Assembly: GCF_009928485.1 (NCBI RefSeq)
Contig: NZ_JAABNP010000001.1
Span: 62,001 to 126,000 of the forward strand
Origin: Clostridium sp. C2-6-12
Lineage (GTDB): Bacteria > Bacillota > Clostridia > Clostridiales > Clostridiaceae
Direction: 5' to 3'
Length of the DNA stretch: 64,000 bases
Positions 10,427 to 20,998 of the stretch are shown piece after piece. Position 1 is the stretch's first letter; the number at the start of each line of letters is the position of its first letter. The notes under the pieces are model-generated. The model did not search any database. It was given only the letters and a program-made list of their open reading frames with translations, and was not told where the DNA came from. The position numbers and the translations under genes were made by a program.

Positions 10427-10846
10427 ATGCCTAGAGAAATCTACAATGAATATTTATTAATAATGCCAAGTGGAAACTGTAAGGGATTTAATGATATAGA
10501 AGGGGTAAAAGCTTATATCAATCTTTATTACGAAAAAAGATTTGATCATACTCTTCATGAAGATGGTTATAATGATGCAACAGAAATAGGTGGAGATGAA
10601 CCAAGACTAAATGTGTTTACCCAATTAGGAGTTGAAGAAGGTAAATGTGAAGTTTATAAGACACAAGATTTTATTGAGATATTAGATAATGAATTGATTT
10701 TTGAAGAAGATAAGGAAGAAATAATATCTAAGTTATCGGAGGCTAAAATAAATTTGAATATTTACGATTATGGTTTAGATGAAATTTTAGCACATATTCA
10801 AGAGATAGAACTCATGGATGATTTTGGAGACAAAGTAAGAGGTTAG
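10427..10846 (+). CDS. hypothetical protein, 139 aa, acidic
   Basis: I do not recognise this protein. It is small, soluble and acidic, with no membrane segment or signal peptide. The first half has YLLIMPSGNCKGF and a Tyr/Asp/Glu-rich stretch, and the second half is Glu/Ile/Leu-rich and probably helical. The ATG follows a strong GGAGG, so it is very likely translated. It stands alone ahead of the amino acid operon's leader. It could be an immunity-type or regulatory small protein, but nothing in the sequence establishes that. Confidence 0.6.
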   Translation: MPREIYNEYLLIMPSGNCKGFNDIEGVKAYINLYYEKRFDHTLHEDGYNDATEIGGDEPRLNVFTQLGVEEGKCEVYKTQDFIEILDNELIFEEDKEEIISKLSEAKINLNIYDYGLDEILAHIQEIELMDDFGDKVRG

Positions 10847-11054
10847 AATTGAAATGTAAATATTTATAAAAAATGATATTAATATGGCATGTTTTAAATT
10901 ATCAATTAATACTTAATATAGAAAAGAAATAGTTAGTTAAAACTTAATAATGTTAACAAATAAATAAAATATTGCGTTATTAAATATTAAATAGTTAATT
11001 TAAATGGGATTTTAATTAGCAAAAAAAACATAATGAAAAATAAATATTAAATTG

Positions 11055-11083
11055 TTGACAATGGTAAAAACAGAGAGTAAAAT
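11055..11083 (+). promoter_or_regulatory. consensus sigma-A promoter of the branched-chain amino acid operon
   Basis: TTGACA at 11055-11060, a 17-base spacer, then TAAAAT at 11078-11083. Transcription would start near 11090, leaving a leader of about 300 bases before ilvN. Confidence 0.85.
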
Positions 11084-11109
11084 CTAGTTTAACAAGAAAA
11101 TTTAATAGG

Positions 11110-11369
11110 TCCTTAGGTTATTAAATGCTGAGATGGAGAAAATGATTTAGCAAATGAGTTGCAGAGAGTCGATGGTTGGTGAGAATCGATACTTTAGCTT
11201 TTGAGTTATCGCTCCTGAGCAGAATCCAGAAAGAGAAAGAAATTTCTTGAGTAAAAGATATCCGGTGTGCATCCGTTATATGCAAGGGTTTGTTAGAACC
11301 TAGTGATATTATATAAGGCGGAATATTATCCCACTTCTTATGATTCATATCATTAAGGGTGGATTTTTT
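11110..11369 (+). promoter_or_regulatory. T-box-like leader with intrinsic terminator, probable isoleucine specifier
   Basis: Stem I has the typical distal module, with AGAGAG followed by GATGGTTGGTGAGAATC (around 11163-11188). On its descending side, GAGTT-ATC-G at 11203-11211 precedes CTCC (11212-11215), which can pair with GGAG at 11135-11138. That makes ATC (Ile) the likely specifier codon; CTC (Leu) at 11212-11214 is the alternative. A terminator forms from about 11329 to 11369: CTTATGAT/ATCATTAAG plus an outer TCACC-type helix, ending in seven T. The usual conserved antiterminator core (AGGGTGGNACCGCG) was not found in canonical form. In the T-box mechanism, uncharged cognate tRNA would favour read-through into ilvN. 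Confidence 0.75.
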
Positions 11370-11394
11370 TAACCATTTTTAAGGGGGAGAGGCA

Positions 11395-11904
11395 ATGGAA
11401 AAGCATGTATTGTCGGCTTTAGTTAAGAATTCATCAGGTGTTTTGAGCCGAGTGAGTGGATTGTTTTCAAGAAGAGGGTATAACATTGACAGTTTAACTG
11501 TTGGCAGGACAGAAGATCCTTCGATTTCTAGAATGACAATTACGCTTATGGGAGATGAAAATGTATTAGAGCAGGTTAAAAAACAATTAAATAAATTAGA
11601 AGATGTAGTAAGAGTCATCGATTTTAAAGCTAATGAATCAGTTTATAGAGAGCTGGCACTGATTAAGGTAAGGGCTAATGCTGAAAACAGAGCAGCCATA
11701 AATGAAACTGTAAAAATCTTTAGAAGTAAAATAATAGACATATCTACGGATACCTTAACAATAGAATTAACTGGGGATGAAGAAAAGATATCAGCATTGA
11801 TAAACTTAATGGAAGAATACGGAATAGAAGAATTAGTTAGAACTGGGGTTACAGCACTCCAAAGGGGAGATAAAACTATAAAGAATTCTGTTGAAACTTA
11901 TTAA
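11395..11904 (+). CDS. ilvN: acetolactate synthase small (regulatory) subunit
   Basis: Regulatory subunit of acetohydroxyacid synthase, 169 residues, normal length. The N-terminal ACT domain shows SGVLSRVSGLFSRRGYNIDS and the second half contains the ALIKVRAN region. It binds valine or another branched-chain effector and stimulates the large subunit. The ATG follows AAGGGGGAGAGG. It is the first gene after the leader. Its catalytic partner ilvB is the sixth gene, about 5 kb downstream, an unusual separation since the two are generally adjacent. The ilvH symbol is also used for this family. Confidence 0.95.
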   Translation: MEKHVLSALVKNSSGVLSRVSGLFSRRGYNIDSLTVGRTEDPSISRMTITLMGDENVLEQVKKQLNKLEDVVRVIDFKANESVYRELALIKVRANAENRAAINETVKIFRSKIIDISTDTLTIELTGDEEKISALINLMEEYGIEELVRTGVTALQRGDKTIKNSVETY

Positions 11905-11967
11905 GAGATTTTAAAACTATAAAGCAATGGCAGCAAGCAATAAATAGGGGAAGGGGGATAATCATAT

Positions 11968-13563
11968 ATGGAAGGGAATCAGGTTAAAATATTTGATTCT
12001 ACACTAAGAGATGGAGCTCAAGGGCAAGGAATTTCATTTTCCTTAGAAGATAAGATTAAGATAGTAAAAGCTTTAGATGAAATGCATGTTGATTACATCG
12101 AAGCTGGAAATCCTGGATCAAATCCAAAGGATATGGAATTTTTTAAGAGACTTAAGGAAGTAAACCTTAATAATTCTAAAATAGCTGCATTTGGCTCAAC
12201 TAGAAAGCCTAATGTTAAAGCAGAAGAAGATAAAAACTTAAAGGATTTATTATCTTCAGGAGCAGATACAGTTGTTGTATTTGGAAAGTCATGGAGTTTT
12301 CAAGTTACAGAAATTATAAAAACCTCGTTAGATGAAAATATTCAAATGATAAAAGATACCATCAAATATTTATATGAAAATGGGAAAGAAGTATTTTTTG
12401 ATGCAGAGCATTTTTATGATGGATATAAAGAAAACAAAGACTATGCAATGGCAGCTTTAAAAGCAGCTGAACAAGCAGGCGCAAAAGTAGTAGTACTATG
12501 TGATACTAATGGAGGCACTTTACCACAAGAAATATATGATATAACAAAAGCAGTAAGAAAAGAAATAAGCATAGAGATCGGAATTCATAGTCATGATGAT
12601 ATGGGAATGGCAGTAGCAAATTCAATTATGGCTATTCAAGCAGGGGCAAAGCAGGTACAGGGAACTTTTATTGGTATAGGAGAAAGATGTGGAAATGCCA
12701 ACTTAAGTGCAATAATACCAGCATTAAAACTAAAACTTTGTTACGAAGTGTTAAAGGGTGCTGAATTAGTTAATTTAACAAAATCAGCTAGATATATAGC
12801 TGAAATATGCAATATAACCTTAATGGATCAAAGTCCTTTTGTAGGAAATTCAGCTTTTGCACATAAAGGTGGAATGCATATTGATGCAGTAACTAAAGCA
12901 CCAAGATCATACGAACACATTGATCCAGAAGTAGTAGGAAATAAAAGAAGATTCTTGGTTTCAGAGGTTAGTGGAAAGAGCACTATACTTCAGGAAATAA
13001 AAAAGATATTTCCCAATATATCTAAAGATGACAGCTCAGTTCAAAAGATTACAGATAAGTTAAAGGAATTAGAATATGAAGGTTATCAGTTTGAAGGAGC
13101 TGAAGGTACTGTCGAATTAGTTATAAGAAAGACTATTGGTAAATATAAACCATTCTTTAAATTAAATCACTTTAAAATTATTGGAGAACAACCTTATGGC
13201 TCAGAAGATTTTTCTTCTACAGCAGTAATAAATATTACAGTTGATGGTCAGACAGAAATGACAGCAGCAGAAGGCGAAGGTCCAGTAAATGCATTAGATA
13301 AGGCTATTAGAAAAGCGCTTGAAGTTTTTTATCCAGAACTAAAGCAAGCAAGACTTGTAGATTACAAAGTTAGGGTTTTAGATTCAGAAAGTGCAACAGA
13401 AGCCAAAGTAAGAGTTTTAATTGAATCAACAGATGGAATTGAGAGTTGGAGTACTGTTGGGGTGTCTCGTGACGTAATTCAAGCTAGCTGGATAGCACTA
13501 GTAGATTCAATAGAATATAAATTAATAAAAGATATTGAAAGAAAAGTAAAAGCATATTTTTAA
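11968..13563 (+). CDS. cimA: (R)-citramalate synthase
   Basis: Condenses pyruvate with acetyl-CoA to citramalate, the first step of the threonine-independent isoleucine route. At 531 residues it has the HMGL-like TIM barrel (FDSTLRDGAQGQGISFS near the N-terminus, metal-binding HSHDDMGMAVANS, then GTFIGIGERCGNANL) and a C-terminal LeuA-type dimer/regulatory domain. The TLRDGAQ-GQGISFS signature and RCGNANL wording are those I associate with the citramalate synthase subgroup rather than LeuA, which usually reads LRDGEQ with NG(I/V)GERAGN. The following leuCD and leuB products can carry citramalate on to 2-ketobutyrate. Residual uncertainty is a LeuA-like or mixed specificity. Confidence 0.85.
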   Translation: MEGNQVKIFDSTLRDGAQGQGISFSLEDKIKIVKALDEMHVDYIEAGNPGSNPKDMEFFKRLKEVNLNNSKIAAFGSTRKPNVKAEEDKNLKDLLSSGADTVVVFGKSWSFQVTEIIKTSLDENIQMIKDTIKYLYENGKEVFFDAEHFYDGYKENKDYAMAALKAAEQAGAKVVVLCDTNGGTLPQEIYDITKAVRKEISIEIGIHSHDDMGMAVANSIMAIQAGAKQVQGTFIGIGERCGNANLSAIIPALKLKLCYEVLKGAELVNLTKSARYIAEICNITLMDQSPFVGNSAFAHKGGMHIDAVTKAPRSYEHIDPEVVGNKRRFLVSEVSGKSTILQEIKKIFPNISKDDSSVQKITDKLKELEYEGYQFEGAEGTVELVIRKTIGKYKPFFKLNHFKIIGEQPYGSEDFSSTAVINITVDGQTEMTAAEGEGPVNALDKAIRKALEVFYPELKQARLVDYKVRVLDSESATEAKVRVLIESTDGIESWSTVGVSRDVIQASWIALVDSIEYKLIKDIERKVKAYF

Positions 13564-13578
13564 GGAGATGATTAAAAC

Positions 13579-14838
13579 ATGGGAATGACAATGACACAAA
13601 AAATCTTAGCAGCACATGCTGGATTAGAATCTGTAAAAGCTGGGCAATTAATCGAAGCAAATCTTGATTTAGTTTTAGGAAATGATATTACAACTCCTGT
13701 AGCTGTAAATGAATTTAAGAAATTTGGAACAGATAAGGTATTTAGCAAAAGCCAAATTGCAATTGTACCAGATCACTTTACTCCTAATAAGGATATAAAG
13801 GCAGCTGAACAAGTTAAATATATTAGAGAATTTGCAAATAAGATGGAAATTGAAAATTTCTTTGAAGTTGGAGAAATGGGAATTGAACACTGCTTACTTC
13901 CTGAAAAAGGACTTGTAGTTGCTGGTGATGTTGTTATAGGAGCTGACTCTCATACTTGTACATACGGAGCACTTGGTGCTTTCTCAACTGGTATCGGATC
14001 AACTGATATGGCAGCTGGTATGGCTACAGGAAAGTGCTGGTTCAAGGTACCATCAGCGTTAAAATTTGTTCTTAAAAACAAACCTGCTAAATGGATAGGT
14101 GGAAAAGATATTATATTACACATAATTGGAATGATTGGTGTTGACGGTGCATTATACAAATCAATGGAATTTGTAGGAGATGGATTAGAATACCTTTCAA
14201 TGGATGATAGATTTACAATGGCTAATATGGCTATAGAAGCTGGTGGAAAGAATGGTATCTTCCCAGTTGATGATAAAACTGTAGAATACTTAAAAGAACA
14301 TGCATCTAGAGAATACAAGGTTTATGAAGCTGATGCAGATGCAGAATATGATGAAGTGTTTGAAATTGACTTAAGCACATTAAGGCCAACAGTTTCATTC
14401 CCTCACCTACCAGATAACACAAGAACAATTGACAATACTGGTGATGTAGCTGTTGACCAAGTTGTAATTGGATCATGTACTAATGGTAGAATTTCAGATT
14501 TAAGAATAGCTAGAGATATCTTAAAAGGTAAGAAAGTTAAAAAGGGTATCAGATGTATAGTTATTCCTGGAACTCAAAAGATCTATTTACAAGCAATAAA
14601 AGAAGGAATAGTTACAGATCTAGTTGAAGCTGGAGCAGCATTCTCAACACCAACTTGCGGACCATGTTTAGGTGGACATATGGGAATTTTAGCAAAAGGT
14701 GAAAGATGTGTATCAACAACAAATAGAAATTTTGTGGGAAGAATGGGGCACGTTGAATCAGAAGTATATCTTGCAAGCCCAGCTGTAGCAGCAGCATCTG
14801 CTTTAACTGGAAAAATCACTGACCCAGAATTAATCTAG
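13579..14838 (+). CDS. leuC: isopropylmalate/citramalate isomerase large subunit
   Basis: Aconitase-family [4Fe-4S] hydro-lyase subunit of 419 residues, the short form typical of clostridia and archaea that works with a separate small subunit. Cluster ligands lie in [14 protein letters not shown] and [13 protein letters not shown], and the substrate region has [15 protein letters not shown]. Start ATG follows AAGGAGATG, 15 bases after cimA. With LeuD it isomerises 2-isopropylmalate in leucine synthesis; in this cimA-containing operon it would also convert citramalate to 3-methylmalate. Confidence 0.96.
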   Translation: MGMTMTQKILAAHAGLESVKAGQLIEANLDLVLGNDITTPVAVNEFKKFGTDKVFSKSQIAIVPDHFTPNKDIKAAEQVKYIREFANKMEIENFFEVGEMGIEHCLLPEKGLVVAGDVVIGADSHTCTYGALGAFSTGIGSTDMAAGMATGKCWFKVPSALKFVLKNKPAKWIGGKDIILHIIGMIGVDGALYKSMEFVGDGLEYLSMDDRFTMANMAIEAGGKNGIFPVDDKTVEYLKEHASREYKVYEADADAEYDEVFEIDLSTLRPTVSFPHLPDNTRTIDNTGDVAVDQVVIGSCTNGRISDLRIARDILKGKKVKKGIRCIVIPGTQKIYLQAIKEGIVTDLVEAGAAFSTPTCGPCLGGHMGILAKGERCVSTTNRNFVGRMGHVESEVYLASPAVAAASALTGKITDPELI

Positions 14839-14851
14839 GAGGTATTAAGTA

Positions 14852-15340
14852 ATGAGCGTAAAAGGTAAAGTATTCAAATATGGAGACAATGTAGATACAG
14901 ACGTAATAATCCCAGCAAGATATTTAAATACATCAGATGCAAAAGAACTTGCTGCACACTGTATGGAGGATATAGACTTAGATTTTGTAAAGAACGTAAG
15001 AGATGGGGATATAATCGTAGCAAACAAAAACTTTGGATGTGGTTCTTCAAGAGAACATGCACCACTTGCAATTAAAACAGCAGGAATCAGCTGTGTTATA
15101 GCTTCAACTTTTGCAAGAATCTTCTACAGAAATTCAATCAATATTGGATTACCGATTTTAGAATGTGATGAAGCTGTAAAGGCTATTGATGCTGGTGATG
15201 AATTAGAAGTTGATTTCTCAACAGGAGTTATTAAAAACTTAACTAAAAATCAACAATATCAAGGTGAACCATTCCCAGAATTCATGCAAAAAATCATAGA
15301 TAGTGATGGATTAATTGGATATATAGGAAGTAAGCAATAA
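14852..15340 (+). CDS. leuD: isopropylmalate/citramalate isomerase small subunit
   Basis: Swivelling-domain subunit of the isomerase, 162 residues. [13 protein letters not shown] near the start and [16 protein letters not shown] are diagnostic, and the latter holds substrate-contacting residues. ATG follows AGGAGGT, 13 bases behind leuC, so the two subunits are made together. A 378-base gap without a gene separates it from leuB, although the pathway order continues. Confidence 0.96.
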   Translation: MSVKGKVFKYGDNVDTDVIIPARYLNTSDAKELAAHCMEDIDLDFVKNVRDGDIIVANKNFGCGSSREHAPLAIKTAGISCVIASTFARIFYRNSINIGLPILECDEAVKAIDAGDELEVDFSTGVIKNLTKNQQYQGEPFPEFMQKIIDSDGLIGYIGSKQ

Positions 15341-15718
15341 TAAAATAATGACAGAATTGTGTGAATTTTCTTGATATAATCAACCTATAAGGAGATAATA
15401 TTAGGTAAGAGAAATTTATTTAAAATAAATTTAATGTGAATAAGATAATTTAATCTTAATTAGGTTCATTTCTAACGATTAAATTATTACATTTCTACAA
15501 TTAGGTAATATAAACAAAAGCAAAATAAGTAATAAGTGTAAAATAATATTAATATAGCATTATAACTCGTAAAATTAATGATATTAAAAAACATTAAAAT
15601 GAATAAAACAATTCAAGTATAAAAATGGTCAACAGCTAAAGTTAATAGATAACGGTATAATCAACTGCTAACTGTTAACTGTTAACTGTTAACTGATTTA
15701 AAGAGGGGGATTTTTATA
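15341..15718. other. long intra-operon gap between leuD and leuB
   Basis: No reading frame with a credible start is visible. The stretch holds a ribosome-site-like AAGGAGATAATATTAGG at about 15390 that leads straight into a stop, an AT-rich inverted repeat (11 bp, 15445-15455 with 15477-15487), and a heptad repeat array just before the leuB ribosome site. It may be remnant sequence or hold an internal promoter or processing site. Confidence 0.5.
15663..15697. repeat. heptad repeat array, 5 units, upstream of leuB
   Basis: Units AACTGCT, AACTGTT, AACTGTT, AACTGTT, AACTGAT are in perfect 7-nt register and end just before the GAGGGGG ribosome site of leuB. This is the cleanest copy of the family found at seven places in the window. 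Confidence 0.9.
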
Positions 15719-16801
15719 ATGAAATGTAATGTAGCTGTAATACCAGGAGACGGAATAGGTCCAGAAGTTATAGAGGAAACCGTAAAAGTTTTAAAAGTTA
15801 TTGGGGATAAGTTTGGACATAGATTTGAATATGAATATGTATTAGCAGGTGGTTGTGCTATAGATAAAGAAGGAACACCACTTCCAGAAGCAACTTTAGA
15901 AGCTTGTAAAAAGAGCGATGCTGTTTTACTTGGTGCTGTTGGAGGTCCTAAGTGGGATGATCCTACTGCTAAAATAAGACCAGAACAAGCATTATTAGGA
16001 CTAAGAGGTGCTTTAAATCTTTATTGTAATTTAAGACCTGCAGTACTATATGCACCATTAAAAAATGAATCACCGCTTAAAGACAGTATAGTTAAAAATG
16101 GAATAGATATCTGCATAGTTAGAGAATTAACAGGTGGTATCTATTTTGGTGAAAGAGGCTTAGAAGAAGTTGATGGTGTAAAGAGTGCTTATGATACTGA
16201 AAGATATAATGTAAATGAAATAACTAGAATTGCTAAAATCGGATTTGAAACAGCAATGAAGAGAAATAAAAAACTTACAAGTGTCGATAAAGCTAACATA
16301 TTAGAAAGCTCAAGACTTTGGAGAAGTGTAGTTAATGAAATGGCTAAGGATTATCCAGAAGTAGAAGTTAACCACTTATATGTTGATAATACTGCAATGC
16401 AATTAGTTAAAGATCCAAATCAATTTGATGTTATCGTAACTTCAAACATATTTGGAGATATATTATCAGATGAAGCTAGTATGGTTACAGGATCAATTGG
16501 AATGCTGCCATCTGCATCACTTGGGGAAGGAACACTTGGAATGTATGAACCAATCCATGGAAGTGCTCCTGATATAGCAGGACAAGGAATTGCTAATCCA
16601 TTAGCAACTATCCTTTCAGCAGCAATGATGCTTAGATACAGTTTCTCATTAGAAGAAGAAGCTAGAGCAATAGAAAATGCAGTATTAGCAGTTCTTGAAG
16701 ATGGATATAGAACTGGAGATATAATGACAGAAGGTAAGAAAAAGGTTGGAACAGTTGAAATGGGAGATTTAGTTTGCGGAAAACTACAAGCAGCAAAATA
16801 A
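15719..16801 (+). CDS. leuB: 3-isopropylmalate / 3-methylmalate dehydrogenase
   Basis: NAD-dependent oxidative decarboxylase of 360 residues, normal for the family. [15 protein letters not shown] is the N-terminal dinucleotide motif, the metal and substrate region has DNTAMQLV, and [14 protein letters not shown] carries the catalytic aspartates. The ATG follows GAGGGGGA. It acts after LeuCD in leucine synthesis; together with CimA it would yield 2-ketobutyrate for isoleucine. The heptad repeat array ends about 20 bases upstream. Confidence 0.95.
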   Translation: MKCNVAVIPGDGIGPEVIEETVKVLKVIGDKFGHRFEYEYVLAGGCAIDKEGTPLPEATLEACKKSDAVLLGAVGGPKWDDPTAKIRPEQALLGLRGALNLYCNLRPAVLYAPLKNESPLKDSIVKNGIDICIVRELTGGIYFGERGLEEVDGVKSAYDTERYNVNEITRIAKIGFETAMKRNKKLTSVDKANILESSRLWRSVVNEMAKDYPEVEVNHLYVDNTAMQLVKDPNQFDVIVTSNIFGDILSDEASMVTGSIGMLPSASLGEGTLGMYEPIHGSAPDIAGQGIANPLATILSAAMMLRYSFSLEEEARAIENAVLAVLEDGYRTGDIMTEGKKKVGTVEMGDLVCGKLQAAK

Positions 16802-16842
16802 TCTATTGAAAAAACCATTTTATAAGCAAAGGAGTGAATAAA

Positions 16843-19537
<2,695 letters not shown>

Positions 19538-19555
19538 TATTAATAAAATACTATT

Positions 19556-19602
19556 AAAAGAGGGTCTGTCGCTAAGTAATGCGGTAGGCCCTCTTTTAAT
19601 GT
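19556..19602 (+). terminator. terminator of the ilv/leu operon
   Basis: AAAAGAGGGTCT pairs over 12 bases with GGCCCTCTTTT (including a G-T pair), followed by TTTTAAT. A smaller TAGTA/TACTA hairpin lies just before it. Confidence 0.92.
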
Positions 19603-19906
19603 AAAGCAAGCATAAGATTATTGAAGAATTTAAATTGGATAAAATGTAGTTTGGAAGTATTTTGATTAAAAAGTTCCCAAAGAAAAGTATAGAAAGATAA
19701 ATTTTAAGTTATATTAAACTAACGAAAGCGGATGCATAAGTATTAAAAGTTTTAATATAGAAATATATAATCAAAAAATATAATTTTGTAAAATTTTCTA
19801 TTAGTGATTATAATAGATAAGGAGAAAGATGCAGTCTAATTCATTTTTTGTAGATTGCTCTAGATAATAAATATATAATTATAAAAGTGAAGGACAAGGT
19901 GGGAAA
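19603..19906. other. intergenic stretch with no recognised element
   Basis: AT-rich sequence after the operon terminator. No reading frame or convincing promoter was seen apart from the GGTGGG ribosome site at the next gene. Confidence 0.5.
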
Positions 19907-20215
19907 ATGAGTGCAAAACTATATGTGGATTTTAAATTAAGTAAATTAGAATTTCGTTTTCGCAGAATAAAGCTGAGCATAAAGAATGAAAACAAATCCT
20001 ATGAGCTATCAGTTAAGCCTAATAAAGAAGTAGATATTGAAATTGAACCAGGAAAGTATGAAGTGAATGTACATATTCCGTATTTATTTACTAAGGCAGG
20101 AGCTGCAAGGTTTGTAATAGCACCTAATGAAGGTGATAAACTCTTAGTAACGTATAGACCGCCAAATGGTATTGTATTTTTAGATGGAAAAGTAGAAGTA
20201 ACAAGAAAAGAATAG
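19907..20215 (+). CDS. hypothetical protein, 102 aa, predicted beta-rich
   Basis: I do not recognise a named family. The protein is short, basic, and alternates hydrophobic and polar residues as in a beta sandwich (IELKIE-type strands, EVDIEIEPGKYEVNVHIPY, then RPPNGIVFLDGKVEV). The EPGKYEV turn resembles that in small beta-sandwich domains that display a signal or bind a partner. There is no signal peptide. GGTGGG lies before the ATG. The gene is followed by an unusually long perfect hairpin. Confidence 0.6.
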   Translation: MSAKLYVDFKLSKLEFRFRRIKLSIKNENKSYELSVKPNKEVDIEIEPGKYEVNVHIPYLFTKAGAARFVIAPNEGDKLLVTYRPPNGIVFLDGKVEVTRKE

Positions 20216-20231
20216 TTATGGATTAGTGAAG

Positions 20232-20293
20232 TTTCTCCTTAATTGCTTGTTAAGCACTAAAGGGTTATGCCTAGCAAGCAATTGAGGAAGAAA
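20232..20293. terminator. long inverted repeat, possible bidirectional terminator
   Basis: Fourteen bases at 20236-20249 (TCCTTAATTGCTTG) pair with 20275-20288 (one G-T). The loop itself pairs again (TAAGCA with TGCCTA, one mismatch). The stem can be extended outward with a single bulge. The T run after it is short, so its role as a terminator is uncertain. Confidence 0.55.
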
Positions 20294-20363
20294 ATTTTCT
20301 ATTGAATTCTAATAGAATAACAATGGGAAGAAAAAGTTGATTTTAACTAAAGTGAGGAATAAT

Positions 20364-20621
20364 ATGAATTATGTATATATTGTAGAATGTTCTGATGGTA
20401 CATTTTACACTGGGTGGACAAACAATTTAGAAAAAAGGCTTGATATGCACTCAAAGGGCACAGGTGCTAAATATACTAGAGGAAGGGGACCTGTTAAGCT
20501 TGTATATCATGAAACCTTTGATACAAAAGAAGCTGCAATGAAAAGAGAGTATCAAATAAAAAGGTTAACGAGATATGAAAAAATATTGTTAATAAACACA
20601 GTATGTGATAATATGCAATAA
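20364..20621 (+). CDS. GIY-YIG domain protein (UPF0213/YhbQ-like)
   Basis: Eighty-five residues forming a single GIY-YIG nuclease fold: YVYIVECSDGTFYTGWTNNLEKR supplies the two signature tyrosines and the Arg, and GRGPVKLVYHE supplies the Glu. I chose ATG 20364, preceded by AGTGAGG; the open frame extends to a TTG at 20337 with no ribosome site. Stand-alone proteins of this type are common in bacteria and have been linked to DNA repair or processing, but the cellular substrate is not settled. Confidence 0.9.
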   Translation: MNYVYIVECSDGTFYTGWTNNLEKRLDMHSKGTGAKYTRGRGPVKLVYHETFDTKEAAMKREYQIKRLTRYEKILLINTVCDNMQ

Positions 20622-20750
20622 TTTTTATAGAGGACGATAGAATGTGAATATTTTATGCAATCGGTTTAGTAAAAGCGCAGATATTAAAGTAAATCAAAAT
20701 AAATGTAAGAAAAACTATTAAATTTGCCTGAAAATGAAGGAAAATATTAC

Positions 20751-20779
20751 TTGAGAAAAAATTAGTAAGTTGATATACT
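20751..20779 (+). promoter_or_regulatory. candidate upstream promoter for the maltose transporter operon
   Basis: TTGAGA at 20751-20756, a 17-base spacer, TATACT at 20774-20779. The GCAAGCGCTTGC operator lies downstream, at about +75, where a bound repressor could block elongation. Confidence 0.5.
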
Positions 20780-20860
20780 AAAAACATGAAAAGAAAAGGT
20801 TATCATAAAGGTCTAAGTAGTATATAAAAGCTAAAAGGACTAAATTTTTTTAAAAGTTTC

Positions 20861-20872
20861 GCAAGCGCTTGC
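20861..20872. promoter_or_regulatory. LacI/CcpA-type operator upstream of malE
   Basis: GCAAGCGCTTGC is a perfect 12-base palindrome with the central CG typical of LacI-family and cre sites. Near-identical sites lie before malQ, after the LacI-type regulator gene and before the PTS gene. Confidence 0.8.
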
Positions 20873-20911
20873 AAGAAATGACGGAATAAAAATAACAAGT
20901 ATAACATTATG

Positions 20912-20944
20912 TGCTTAAACTTGATTTTAAGCATATGTTATAAT
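20912..20944 (+). promoter_or_regulatory. proximal malE promoter with overlapping inverted repeat
   Basis: TTAAAC (20915-20920), 18 bases, TATAAT (20939-20944). The perfect inverted repeat TGCTTAAA (20912-20919) and TTTAAGCA (20926-20933), spaced by six bases, covers the -35 and spacer. It is unlike the GCAAGCG operator and may bind a second regulator. Confidence 0.55.
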
Positions 20945-20998
20945 ATAGCATTTAAAAATCAATAGATTTTAAATGAATTTAATGGAGGGGTATACATT

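Noticed and set aside
11968..13563. Annotation as leuA (2-isopropylmalate synthase)
   Set aside because: N-terminal signature and length fit the citramalate synthase subgroup better, although mixed activity is not excluded.
13950..14318. 122-residue minus-strand open frame within leuC
   Set aside because: It is a mirror of the strongly conserved leuC coding sequence, with no ribosome site and no recognisable domain.
16420..16818. 132-residue minus-strand open frame over the end of leuB
   Set aside because: Composition is that of a shadow frame; leuB is intact on the other strand.
16834..16842. Upstream GTG as ilvB start
   Set aside because: It overlaps the AAGGAG ribosome site that serves the ATG at 16843.
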